From Brassica napus (lineage: Eukaryota > Streptophyta > Magnoliopsida > Brassicales > Brassicaceae), in NCBI RefSeq assembly GCF_020379485.1, contig NC_063448.1, forward strand, positions 10,501,726-10,565,725: a DNA stretch of 64,000 bases, read 5' to 3'. A model generated the notes under the pieces. The model worked only from the letters and a program-made list of their open reading frames with translations, was not told the DNA's origin and did no database searches. Both the position numbers and the translations under genes were made by a program. Below are positions 12,640 through 23,049 of this stretch, one piece after another. Every line of letters starts with the position of its first letter. Within the stretch, counting starts at the first letter, position 1.

Positions 12640-12641
12640 AT

Positions 12642-13275
12642 TGTTAATGCAGTGAGGTCAGAGTGAGTAAAGTGCAGAAAGTAAAAGACACAAGTTTTTC
12701 TTTTCGAATTCACTAGAACAAGAAAGTCTTACACCAATCTTTTCTATTACAAGAATCCTTTAGGATTACCCCAATCCTAAGCTAAAACTCACCCTAGAGT
12801 CTAGACTTTTGTTTATCATAATCACCCCGATCCCGAGCTAAACTCGGAAGTACTTCAACAACTACTTCAGCACTTAATGCAGAGCAGTGACACCAATGGC
12901 TTGATCACACAAGTAACTTAATCAACTTTCCTTTTTTACCAGAGACAACTCTCTTCATAGAGGCACGTCCTCTATGTATACATAACCAGAACTTGCTCCT
13001 CAAATTCTTCAGAAAGAAACTTAATCAACTTTCCTTTTTCTCCTAAGGAATAATTCTCTTGCTTTTTTCTCTTCAAATAATATCTTTTACACTTAATGTA
13101 AATCTCCCAATGTTTGATAAAAAAAAATCTAAATCTCTCAATTAATATATTGCTTCTTCTCCAAGCTTTAACAAACTCACAGACATCACACAACAGAAAA
13201 TCCAACCAAGCTCATATTCATGACACACACATGTAGTACCTCTTATCTTCACGAACTGATACAAAATATACATCT
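12642..13275 (-). repeat. 5' LTR of the gag-only Copia element
   Basis: It begins TGTTAATGCAGT like its partner at 9689. The outer end reads TACATCT where the other LTR has TACATCA, so the terminal CA is mutated or the boundary is slightly shifted. Confidence 0.8.
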
Positions 13276-14291
13276 TCGTACAAGTCGTCCCTCGACCTAT
13301 AAAACTTGCATCATGGTGCATAAGCATTTATTTGCAAAAAAGAAGAAGAAAGATTATTGTATGTAAAAAGAAACATTCAAAATAATGTCAAATATAAACT
13401 ACAAAGTTAGAATACATAATTTTCACAAAGCAAATTATTATATACTCACATATGTATTTCGTGTATGGATGATTTTGCACATAAAACTTAGGAGTATAAA
13501 TTAAAACTTATGTATGAACTTAATTATCAAATATTGTTAGGTAACTAATGTATGAACTTGTGTATGAAATATATGAGCTAGGTTCATGTGATCACAATAT
13601 ATTGTGTATAAGAAAGATTTCACAATAATTTTAACTAACTACACAAAACACTCAATAGATTTTTCTAAACGAAGAAGTAATATTTCTACCCCAGCAAATC
13701 TATTATCATATTGCCACCTCAGTGGTATGAATCAAACGTGCTTTTGACTAAGATATATGCAACAAATGTATTTGTTGTGGCCAAATAAAAGACAAGTGTA
13801 GGAACATTGCTCTAAACATGCATCAAAACCTGCTCTTTTTCTTTAATTCCATGAAGATATTATTTGTTTACTTCTCTGCTTTTATTCAGGGGTTGTTCAA
13901 CATTTTTAATAGGTTTTAGTACAGAAACAAATTTTAAATTTTAAAATTTACTCTGATTAAATAAATATTTCAGTTATATATGTAAATCAATAAATGAGAT
14001 TACCCTACTCTGCTTAGTTTTCTTCCATTGTATAAACTAACAAACCATATGGTTAAACTTTTTATTTATATTTTCTTCAAATATATAAAATCTAGATTTA
14101 TTAACTACCCACTCTGTTTCGAACAGATCTATATTTTATAAAAATTTATTTTTAAAAGGTATTTTTTATATTTTCAATGTATTGGCAAATTTTAAATTTC
14201 ATAAAATATAATTGTGTTTATTAAAATTTATTGATTAAAATATATAAGGAATACTTAGTTACAAAAACTAATGCATTGGTAAGACAAATTA
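13276..14291. other. AT-rich intergenic region
   Basis: I see no supported gene or structured element here. A MITE-like terminus (CTCTGTTTCGAACAG near 14111) has a possible partner (TTTTTGAAACAGAG near 14572), which would enclose the next MITE, but the match is weak. Confidence 0.4.
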
Positions 14292-14529
14292 TACTCTCTC
14301 CGTTTTATATTAATTGTTGTTTTAGATTTGTACACACAGATTAAGATATTTTTTTTTAAAAAAAAACATAATTATCCATACACCTAAGTTACCTAACAAT
14401 ATTTCAATCAATAGAAAAATAAATTAGAAAATAATATTGTTAATAAATTTTGCATTAAAATTCTAAAACGATACTTATTTTGTAACGTAAATTTTACCTA
14501 CAATTACAACTAAACTGAAACAGAAGGAA
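14292..14529. mobile_element. Stowaway-like MITE, degenerate
   Basis: The left end, TA then CTCTCTCCGTTTTAT, pairs imperfectly with the right end GAAACAGAAGGAA. An inner pair, TTGTTTTAGA and TCTAAAACGA, also matches. The expected TA duplication is degraded on the right. This resembles the CTCCSTCCGTTT ends of Stowaway elements. Confidence 0.45.
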
Positions 14530-14707
14530 TGTTTTTTTAATATGTGTAAAAGAATAAAAAAAATCTATTTTTGAAACAGAGAAAGTATTAAATTTTTGTT
14601 ATAAATGCATTAATTTTTATAATTAACTATTTCCCATAAATTTTAACCCGTAAAAGCTCAATAAACACAATTAGTTTTATTGTAATTTACAATTTACCAT
14701 TATTTCA

Positions 14708-14971
14708 TATTCTCTCTGTTTCATAATAAGTGTCATCCTAGCTTTTTTTCTTGTTACACAAAAAGTGTCACTTTACAATTTCAATGCAAATTATACTTAT
14801 TTTCAGCTGAAAATTAACTGTAAACTGTATTGGTTTTATAAATAATTTTATTTATCTCAATTACTATTGGTCAGAAAGATGTAATTAATAATAACTTACA
14901 TATATTTCCGCTACTTTATTAGTCTGTGTGAAAAATGTCATTATGACACTTATTCAGAAACGGAAAGAATA
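14708..14971. mobile_element. Stowaway-like MITE
   Basis: The element 14710-14969 is flanked by TA on both sides. Its ends TTCTCTCTGTTTC and GAAACGGAAAGAA are near-perfect inverted repeats, continued inward by ATAATAAGTGTCAT and ATGACACTTATT. A TA duplication with these termini fits Tc1/mariner-derived Stowaway MITEs. It has no coding capacity. Confidence 0.75.
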
Positions 14972-15226
14972 ATTAAAATGTATTTATTTACAAAAAAAAA
15001 ATTCTTGAACATAAATTTTTGTAGTATTAAATTACGGAGAACATGAATGTGAGCGTGGGATGCTCACATTGTTTGTCCCTCCTCTTGTTATCCATCAATA
15101 TTTTTATTAATCTTATTTTTAATCACGAGAATATATAAAATTTAGTAATTTATATTTTAAAAGATATTTTTTATTAGTTTAATAACAATAAACAATAAAT
15201 TTAGAATAAGTTAATTATGAATTTGA

Positions 15227-15473
15227 TACTCTCTCCGTTTTATAATAGTTGATGTTTTAGAAGAAATTTGTTGTTTCAAAATAGATGAAGTTTTGATATA
15301 TTTATATCATTTTTAATTTTACTGAAAACGGTGTAACCAATTAGATTTTACAGTCATTTTTTTAATTGGTTGAATGATTTTTAAATTATATTTGTAAAGT
15401 TATTTTTTAGAGAAAAATAGATTTTTTAATCTTTGTGCAATGAGTCAAACATCATCGTGAAACAAAAAGAGTA
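15227..15473. mobile_element. Stowaway-like MITE
   Basis: The element 15229-15471 is flanked by TA. The ends CTCTCTCCGTTTTA and GTGAAACAAAAAGAG are imperfect inverted repeats, with inner GATGTTTTAG against AAACATC. It is the same general family as its neighbours. Confidence 0.65.
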
Positions 15474-15553
15474 TTAACTCAAGTGATTGGTAATTTTAAT
15501 CAAAAATTATATTTTTGATTAATTTTATGTTTTTGGTCAACTTTATTTTAATT

Positions 15554-15812
15554 TTGTAGGTGTAGAGTTGGGTTAAACCCGGGTCTATTAAAGACACAGA
15601 CCTAACCCCGGATGGGAGGTGCAGCCCACGGATAGACCCTCTCCCGGGTATTCAAATGAGCCGAAATGCAATAGACCATATCCGTGTAGGTGACCAGGAA
15701 AATATGACTTAGTTTCGCATGGTAGGTGGATCGAACTTGAAATGCGGTGACATCCCAAGCCCTTTCCCTTACCAGTTGACCGCAAGCTCCCGGTCTTGTA
15801 GGTGTAGAGTTG
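15554..15812 (-). mobile_element. tRNA-derived SINE in the MORC6 5' flank
   Basis: A 17-bp direct repeat, TTGTAGGTGTAGAGTTG, lies at 15554-15570 and 15796-15812. The 225-base insert (15571-15795) reads on the minus strand with an A-box-like GGTCAACTGGTA about 15 bases from its 5' end and a B-box-like AGTTCGATCC about 40 bases later. Pol III promoter boxes plus a long target duplication indicate a SINE. The 3' end lacks a clear poly(A) tail. It is about 0.7 kb upstream of the MORC6 start codon. Confidence 0.8.
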
Positions 15813-15907
15813 AAACAATAACAGAACGAAAAACATAATAGCTGGCTGGCTCTACATATTTTTCCCCGTCCAAGAGCAGCTTCCCTAGAAGTCTCAAACC
15901 CTGCCCT

Positions 15908-15934
15908 CCCCCCCCCCCCCCCCCCCCCCCCCCC
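15908..15934. repeat. C27 homopolymer
   Basis: An uninterrupted run of 27 C residues lies just upstream of the MORC6 leader. It could form a G-quadruplex or i-motif. Its exact length may be a sequencing or assembly artefact. Confidence 0.9.
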
Positions 15935-16528
15935 AAATTCCCAGTCTCCCTTCTCAAGAAGCTTTCCTCCTCCGCGTCTGATTCGACTCCTTCTCTCTCT
16001 CTCTCGCTCAGTCGCAGATTTCAATTTATTTAATTCTCTCTCCGTATCGCGGCCTTGTTTTGACGGGAGCAATTTTCCGGGATAACTAACTCCTCAACTG
16101 TCTGGGTTTCATCGCCTTTCGTTCTCTCAACGCCGTGAAAATAAAATTCCTCAAGAAGTTCCTAGGTCAAAGCGACGCCGGAGTGGTATTCACTATACAC
16201 CGGTTCGATTTCCATCGTTATTTGATTATCTTCTCTCCTGCTTTATACACGGTGTGGTCGCGAAGGAAAGTAACAGTCGATTTGTATGAGAATTATTGTC
16301 AGGTAAACTCAAATCCTTCTTAGCTAATATCATCTCTCTCTCACGCACACACAAAAGCCTTTGTGATTTGCTATTCCCCTAAATTTTAATTTTCTAGGTC
16401 ATTCTTCTAATACATGAAGGAAAATAGAGAGTTTCTGAGTGATTTGTTAGGTCTCAGGCTCATGTCTATCATCTGTGATTGTGATATGACTGTCATACTA
16501 TGAAATTCGTTTGTTGCAGTTAAAGGAG
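15935..16528 (+). other. MORC6 5' leader with an intron
   Basis: The leader is CT-rich ('ctctctctctcgctcag'). A likely intron runs from GT at 16303 to AG at 16519, ten bases before the start codon. The first exon is open in frame with the protein from about 16090 but contains no in-frame ATG, so I keep the start at 16529. Confidence 0.55.
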
Positions 16529-19500
16529 ATGAGCAACAACACAAGCATAAACGTTTCTCATGATGCTCTGGTTGTTAAACCCGAGCACCCTTATGGTTCC
16601 AAAGGGAATCATGCTCTCCCTCAAGATTCAGAAGAGAACAGAGGATCACTAGGTGCGCAGAGTAGCACTAGTGTGGTTGATCAGGTCCGGACGCCACCTG
16701 ATGATTCCGGTGTCACTTCTTCAGCGTCTACCATATGCCCTGCACCTGTTTGTAGGCAATTCTGGAAAGCTGGGAGCTATAATGATGAATTGAGTTCCAA
16801 GTCTCAGCAACCAAGTATGCAATACTTCTCAGTTTTCACTTACTTTGTCTTATTTGCTTTATTGTTTTGGTCTTTACTCTCTGGAGGTTACGTATAATGT
16901 TTTTGAGTGATACACGCTTGAGAAACATTGTTTCAGTTACCTTGAATCTAGCCTTTTTCTCTCTCTCTTTTTTGTGTGTGCAAGGCTTTTACATATTGTT
17001 CTTGATATATGTTTCACAGCTGGAAAAAATTATCTTCATGTGCACCCTATGTTCCTTCACTCCAATGCTACTTCACATAAATGGGCTTTTGGTGGTATGT
17101 AATCATGATTTCCCCCTTTTTTGGTATGTGGCAACCAAGCATTATTCAAACGTTTTAACAAGACTTATCTGGTTTTCTCTACCTGCAGCTGTTGCAGAAC
17201 TGCTTGACAATGCTGTTGATGAGGTACGTCTTTTCTTTTGATGCGCTTCAAATGTTTGAATAAGATTCTCTGGAACGTTTGTTTACTATGCATCTTAATG
17301 TCTTGGCAAAATCGAAATTGTTGCGAAAATTAAAGTACTTGATATAGTCGTAGTATAAGAATATCCTCGATAGTGAAGCTGTCCTTCCGGAACCCGGGCG
17401 CTTCACTTTCTGACGATTGTTTCTTTTGTTTCATCGAGGTGGAAGCGTGCCCCTGAATATTAGTTAATAATTTTGAAAGTTCTGGATGACAATGTATTAA
17501 TATGGTTTGTTCTCTGTATCTTTATCACCCTATAGATCCAAAATGGGGCCACTTTTGTCATTGTAGATAAAACCACAAATCCAAGGGATGGTACACCAGC
17601 ATTGCTAGTTCAAGGTAATTGTTCATGTTTTTTTCTTGGTTAAGTTCAGCCCCATTTCGCAAAGAAGCATGTCTGATCATATTTGCATTAAATTTTCAGA
17701 TGATGGTGGTGGGATGGATCCTCAGGCAATGCGGCAGTGCATGGGTTTCGGATTCTCAGATAAGAAATCGGATTCAGCCATTGGAAGATGTATGAATCTT
17801 TAGTTATGATTCTGCAGCACATCTCTCTATTTATGATTTTGTAGCAAAATCTTTAGATATGATTATATTTCTCATTCTTAGTTATGATTCTTTTTAGATG
17901 GTAATGGTTTCAAGACCAGCACAATGAGACTTGGAGCAGATGCCATTGTTTTCAGCCGCCATTTCAAGAACCAGTAAGTGGCAATTGTTTGTTAATATCT
18001 ATTAATCGTTTATTTTTCAGTTTGCTGAAATGTTTTATTTTCCATCTGGCTAGAACATGGACACAAAGTATAGGGCTCCTTTCTTATACCTACCTGACAC
18101 GTACTGGCCATGATAGAATAGTTGTTCCCATTGTGAGTCTTCTTCTCTCGCATATACAAAATTTACCTTGTTTTCTGTAATCTTAACTGCTTAGCCTTAT
18201 GGATAATCAGTTGGATTTCGAGTATAAGGCATCAACTAGCGAATTTGTGACATTGCAAGACCGGGAACGTTATATATCCAGTCTCTCCATTCTACTAGAA
18301 TGGTCTCCATTTTCAACCGAGGCAGAACTTTTGCAGCAGGCAAGTCTTCTTTTAAAAAGTTTTCCAACCCATGCTGTTTACAATCTGTACAGTAATGGGT
18401 GACTTGGTTAAAAGTTTGAGATTCGTGAGTCGGATATTTCACTGTTTTGATATTTACTCTTTAAGCTTTTCTTGAGCTTTAAGTTACACTTATAACTTCA
18501 TGCCTTTAACTTTGAAGACATAAACGATTGTTCTCCATTTCCATACCATAACTCCATATTTCTTGGATATTAGTAGTATTTGAAATCTCCACCCACTCCT
18601 TGAAAATATGGATGAATGGTGCAGAGTTAAGTGGAGTGAGCTATTTAATGGGGATTTTAGTGTGCGGTCAAGTTAGGTTCCTTCGCGTTGGCCTATTCTC
18701 TGTTTGTGCCCTGCAGCGATGAAAGACTTTTCTTTTATCTGATATGTTTATACGTTTCCCTTCTCGGTGATAATTTGCTTCTTTTTTTTTTTCCTTCTGG
18801 CAGTTTGACGACATTGGATCACATGGAACAAAGGTTATTATCTATAATTTGTGGCTCAACAGTGATGCTAAATTGGAATTAGACTTTGACTCGGCTGTAG
18901 AGGTTAATATTATTTATCTATCTTGTCTCTGATCTTCTTTTCGTTGCCAAGTGTTATCATTTAATTGAGAACTTGTTTTGTTCCTTGCTTATTACAGGAT
19001 ATTCTCATTGAAGGAAACATTAAAAAAACTGGATGTAAGATTACAAATTATCATATTGCAACACGGTTTTCCTACTCTCTTCGTGTAAGGTTCTATTTCT
19101 TTTGGTCAGTAGTGTTGGGAACAGTTGATGCTTATGTTAATGTGCAAGGGTGCATACACTATAATATTGAACCACACCTGTATGCATGAATGTACTCATG
19201 AATACTCGTGAGAAATACGTAATACACATAGACATAGATTAAGGGAAACTGTGTTCATATATTCCGCTGCTGATACCTTTTTACAGGTTTACCTATCCAT
19301 ACTATACTTGCGGATTCCTGAGGCTTTCAAGATTGTGTTGCGTGGTAAGGTTGTCCAACAGCATAACGTTGCTGATGATCTCAAGCATCCGCAGTACATC
19401 TTGTATAAGCCTCATGTTGCTGGACATGAAGAGGTGCGGAAAATATCAGGACTTCTTTTAGTACTTCGTAATTGTTATTTCCCTTCACCATGATTCCAAT

Positions 19501-22036
19501 CTCGGTGTTCAATGAGCAGGGTGAAGTTGTAACGACGATTGGATTTCTGAAAGAAGCTCCCAAAATAAACCTTAATGGGTTCTGCGTTTATCACAAAAAC
19601 CGCCTAATAATGGTGAGTTTTGAAATGTTAAATATGCTAGCTCACATTCACTTGAAGAAAGAATTATCATATACCGGGATAATATTTTAATAATTTGTTG
19701 CATCCTTTTTTGCACGGCTGTGCCATATATAACCCAGGGAAGAAGTGTCTAAAAGTCGCTGGACCTCCCTATACTGATACTATCATGCATATATAATCTA
19801 CTTAACATATTTAAATTCAAAATTGCTACACATTATCCTGTCAAGTTAATCACAAATCCTGCACACAATCTTGTATATTACTGTGACCTTGTGTGTTTTC
19901 TTTTGCTCCTTTCAGCCATTTTGGCAGGTCGTGAGCAACTCAAACAGCAGAGGAAGAGGAATTGTTGGTAAGAAGCTGCAAAACGGATCAATCAATAAAA
20001 CAGTAGAGTTCCTACTTTGCTGTTGTTTTTGGCACAGTTCTCTCTGGTGGATGATTTTATGGTAAGTTTTATGTTTTTGCAGGTGCTCTAGAAGCTAATT
20101 TTGTTGAGCCAACCCACAACAAGCAGGATTTTGAGAAAACGGTCCTTCTTCAGAAGCTTGAAAACCGTTTAAAGGAGATGACAATGGAGTATTGGTAATT
20201 TCTTAAGCCTTATCTTTTTGGTGGCTGTTGTGTTACTACTTTTATCTGTTTCGTCCCAAAGTAGATAAGGAGAATATCATATAAGATATCTTGTTTTCTT
20301 TCTGAGCATGTGATGTTACTCCTCCGTTTTGCCTCTAAAAGTTTCCCAATTACTTCTGGCTTGTATAACTTGCCAGCGTTTCTTACTGTTTCAAATGTTT
20401 GGTAATCTTTAATAGGAATTGCCATTATGTGTTGATTGGATATCAAGATGTTAATAAGCCTCGACCTAAGGTGCCTCAAAATGTACAACCTGGCGGTAGG
20501 CCAAATGCCAACATGCTCCGGAAGAATTCTGCTGGATATAGTGGCAGACAAACAATGAGCCCTCCTCCAGGCTTCCCAGCAGTTTTTAATAACACAAACT
20601 TGGCATCTCTCCCTAGAGTTTCAGCTGAGCCAGGTAATGCTTAGAAGAGTTAAACTGTGAAGAAAGTGGATCGTACTCGGTCTTTGACTACACCAAAACT
20701 ATAGCTCTAAATAATCGACTGCTCCAACCCCTGGATTGGTCCAGGATTATGCCATTTTAGGAAACGGCAAAGTGATAGTGCTGCATAGGCTCTATATAGA
20801 CTTTGCAACAATTTCATTTCCCATACCAAAAAAAAAGAACAAAACAATTCAATACGCAATATCTTACTGGAAAACTTACTCTTTTTCTAAAGTTATTACA
20901 AATGCTTCTACTATTATTGTAAATTCGTAGTTTTGTACTGTATATTTCCTGTTCCATTATTCCTGAACTCCCGTTGATACTGACACGTTTACATATTGTT
21001 GCAGTGGTGTTAGAAAAGAGGAAAGAACATCCTGATCTTGTTGCAAGTGCTGCGTCAAGAAGAAAGGTGGGAAGTGATGGCTTCACTGTCCCGGGGCATA
21101 TTCGTGTTGAACAGGTACCTAACATATGTTTCTCTTCCCTCTACTTTTACTTGATTGTATTGAAAATGTATACAAAAAGTGTGAATATTGGGTTTCATCT
21201 GATCACTTTTTATATTATAGTAGATATTGCATTTCCCATATGTGAATGATATATCCCATGCACTGATGCACACGTGCCCCACACAGAAACATGATAGTAA
21301 AATTAGGTTGTATCCACTTCTTCCCATTCCGTTTCTCTAATTTCATTGATTTTGCACATGCTCTGAAGTTCATTCAAGGATCTGCTAATCAGTCACAAGA
21401 TAGTGAAATTGTCAAGTTGATGGAGAAAAACAAGAAGCTCCGAGCAAAGTAAGTTAATATGCAAACCATATATTTTGTCAATTTCTGCTATAAATTGATA
21501 AAATTTTATGATACTCAGATGGTTGGACCACAAGGTGCGAAGTCAAACTCTTGAAGTCAAGGTACGTTCTTAGGACATAAACAACCTTTTTCTTATTACT
21601 TGTCTCTTTTTGATTTACTTCAGTGGTTTTAATTTGCCCCTTTTCCTTCTAAATCCCAACCTCTAAAGGCATATCAAAATATATGGAGCTAATATAGCAT
21701 CTCTCCTTGAGTCTTGTCCTCTGTTTTTTTAAATTAAACTATTTACTAATCAGTGATTGAGTTGGTTTAGTGGCAATTCCATCCATCGATGGACTATCTC
21801 GCCATGAGGTTCCTCCATATTTTGCAGAATAGGATATACGATAATGAGTTCGAATCAAATGATTGTAAAGGCGATCTGGATTTTCATCGTGATACAATTT
21901 GGGTCTTTTGTGTGTGCAGGCCATGAATCTAAGCAGTGAGCTGGAGAAGGTTAAAAGTGAGTATGAAAGGCTAATGGAAGAGCTACAAGCTTTGAGTGTG
22001 GTGAAAGAGGAGCGCAGTAGACATGTAAATACGTAG
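16529..22036 (+). CDS. MORC6: MORC family GHKL ATPase, MORC6/DMS11 type
   Basis: MORC6 is a nuclear GHKL ATPase that compacts chromatin and supports silencing of transposons in the RNA-directed DNA methylation context. This copy has 19 coding exons: 16529-16814, 17020-17094, 17189-17223, 17536-17614, 17700-17789, 17898-17973, 18054-18132, 18211-18339, 18804-18902, 18998-19084, 19287-19433, 19520-19612, 19916-19967, 20083-20194, 20416-20633, 21005-21114, 21369-21448, 21519-21561 and 21920-22036. The sum is 2007 nt, 668 residues. The ATPase motifs are intact: AVAELLDNAVDE (E124, N128), DDGGGMD (159-165) and YGNGFKTSTM (189-198). The S5-fold part follows, then a C-terminal coiled coil (about 600-668). 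Intron 8 starts with GC (18340). The last intron may hold an old SINE-like insert near 21760-21900. The assignment to MORC6 (At1g19100) rests on remembered sequence and on gene order. Confidence 0.94.
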
Positions 22037-23049
22037 AAGGTTTTCTCTGACACACCTTTTGGCTCGCCATAACATATCCTTCTTCTTCTAGGTGGAAACT
22101 AAAAGTCCTTAGTTTTCTCTCTGCTACGCAAGGATAACTTGGGCCCTAGGGAAACACAAAACAAACTGTGAAGGGAAAAAAAGGATCCATGTTTATGAAA
22201 CTAAGATATCATTTTATCTAACAGTCGGAAAAAGTTTTTGAACACAGTAATGTATAAATATTGCAAATTTCAAAATTTTAATCAGAGCATCAATCAGTCT
22301 TTAACTCCACCGACTATTTGTTATCGTTTTTGTAATGCCAGCAATTACTGATGAATCATAACTCCACAGTAGTATCCGTTAATCACAACATCTAATAATA
22401 TAATCATGATTCCCCACAAAACGTATTGTGGTTATAAAGTTTTGATTTGTTTATAGACCATATCACCAAAAATACCATGCCAGGAGACAATCCAGCCAAT
22501 TAAAAAAATACAACTAATAGTGTGATATACGTCACACGATCCCACCAACGCATTATACGCGCAATGGATAGCCCATGAGCCAACGACTAGGCCCCTCTGC
22601 ACGTGAGTGCGCACAAGCATCCATGAGATGTTACCGTTGAAGAACGTTACTAAAGCCTAGAATCCGATGCTTCAGCAACATTTATACTTCCCTGTAGGTC
22701 CACCATATCCTCTTGAAGCGATTCCTTGACAAAAATAAATCCGGATATAGCTGATTCGCCCATCTTGTCGGCATACTTAACAGAGCTCTCAACCGTTGGA
22801 TCTTCAAAAAAAGAAAGGACATTTCCGTTATAAACCGAAAAAGGCAAGGGTACTTTAGTAATACACATAATTCGTATAAATTAAATAAAATGTTAGTGAA
22901 AAAATATAATGCGCGGCTCAACTCAGAAGAAACAAAACCGAAACGATTCAACTCAACGATTCGATTCGTCTTCTCAAATTGTTAGTTATCTGGAAACGAA
23001 AGAGAGAAGCAACCAAAGCCTAAGACAGCGTCTCTCTCTTCGGTAAAAG
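22037..23049. other. MORC6 3' flank and promoter of the VIT/VWA gene
   Basis: No supported gene. A 72-codon open frame on the minus strand (22868-22650) has no domain I recognise and lies in the presumed promoter, so I do not call it. Confidence 0.5.

Larger units (their letters stand above)
9689..13275 (-). mobile_element. Gag-only Copia-type LTR retrotransposon
   Basis: Two similar direct repeats of about 0.65 kb flank an internal region of 2.3 kb. The internal region has a primer-binding site for initiator Met tRNA next to the right LTR, a gag reading frame broken into three pieces, and a polypurine tract next to the left LTR. These fix the direction as minus. No protease, integrase or reverse transcriptase is present. 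This is the arrangement of gag-only non-autonomous elements (TR-GAG type), which would need enzymes from a partner element. The LTRs differ by substitutions and by a block of about 30 bases missing from the right copy, so the insertion is old. I could not define a convincing target duplication. Confidence 0.88.

Noticed and set aside
9684..13280. A 5-bp target duplication for the gag-only Copia element
   Set aside because: Flanks TATAA and TCGTA do not match. The right LTR end is mutated, so I could not set the boundary.
15602..16072. A 156-codon minus-strand frame with a long glycine run
   Set aside because: The glycines come from the C27 homopolymer and the frame crosses the SINE and the MORC6 leader. 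It is an artefact of composition.
21760..21900. A possible SINE in the last MORC6 intron (GAGTTGGTTTAGTGGCAA and GAGTTCGAATC)
   Set aside because: The A-box to B-box spacing of about 75 bases is long, and I found no target duplication or tail. I mention it only within the gene entry.
22650..22868. A 72-codon minus-strand frame (MCITKVPLPFSVYNG...) upstream of the VIT/VWA gene
   Set aside because: It has no recognisable domain, no exon context and lies in a presumed promoter. I cannot separate it from chance.
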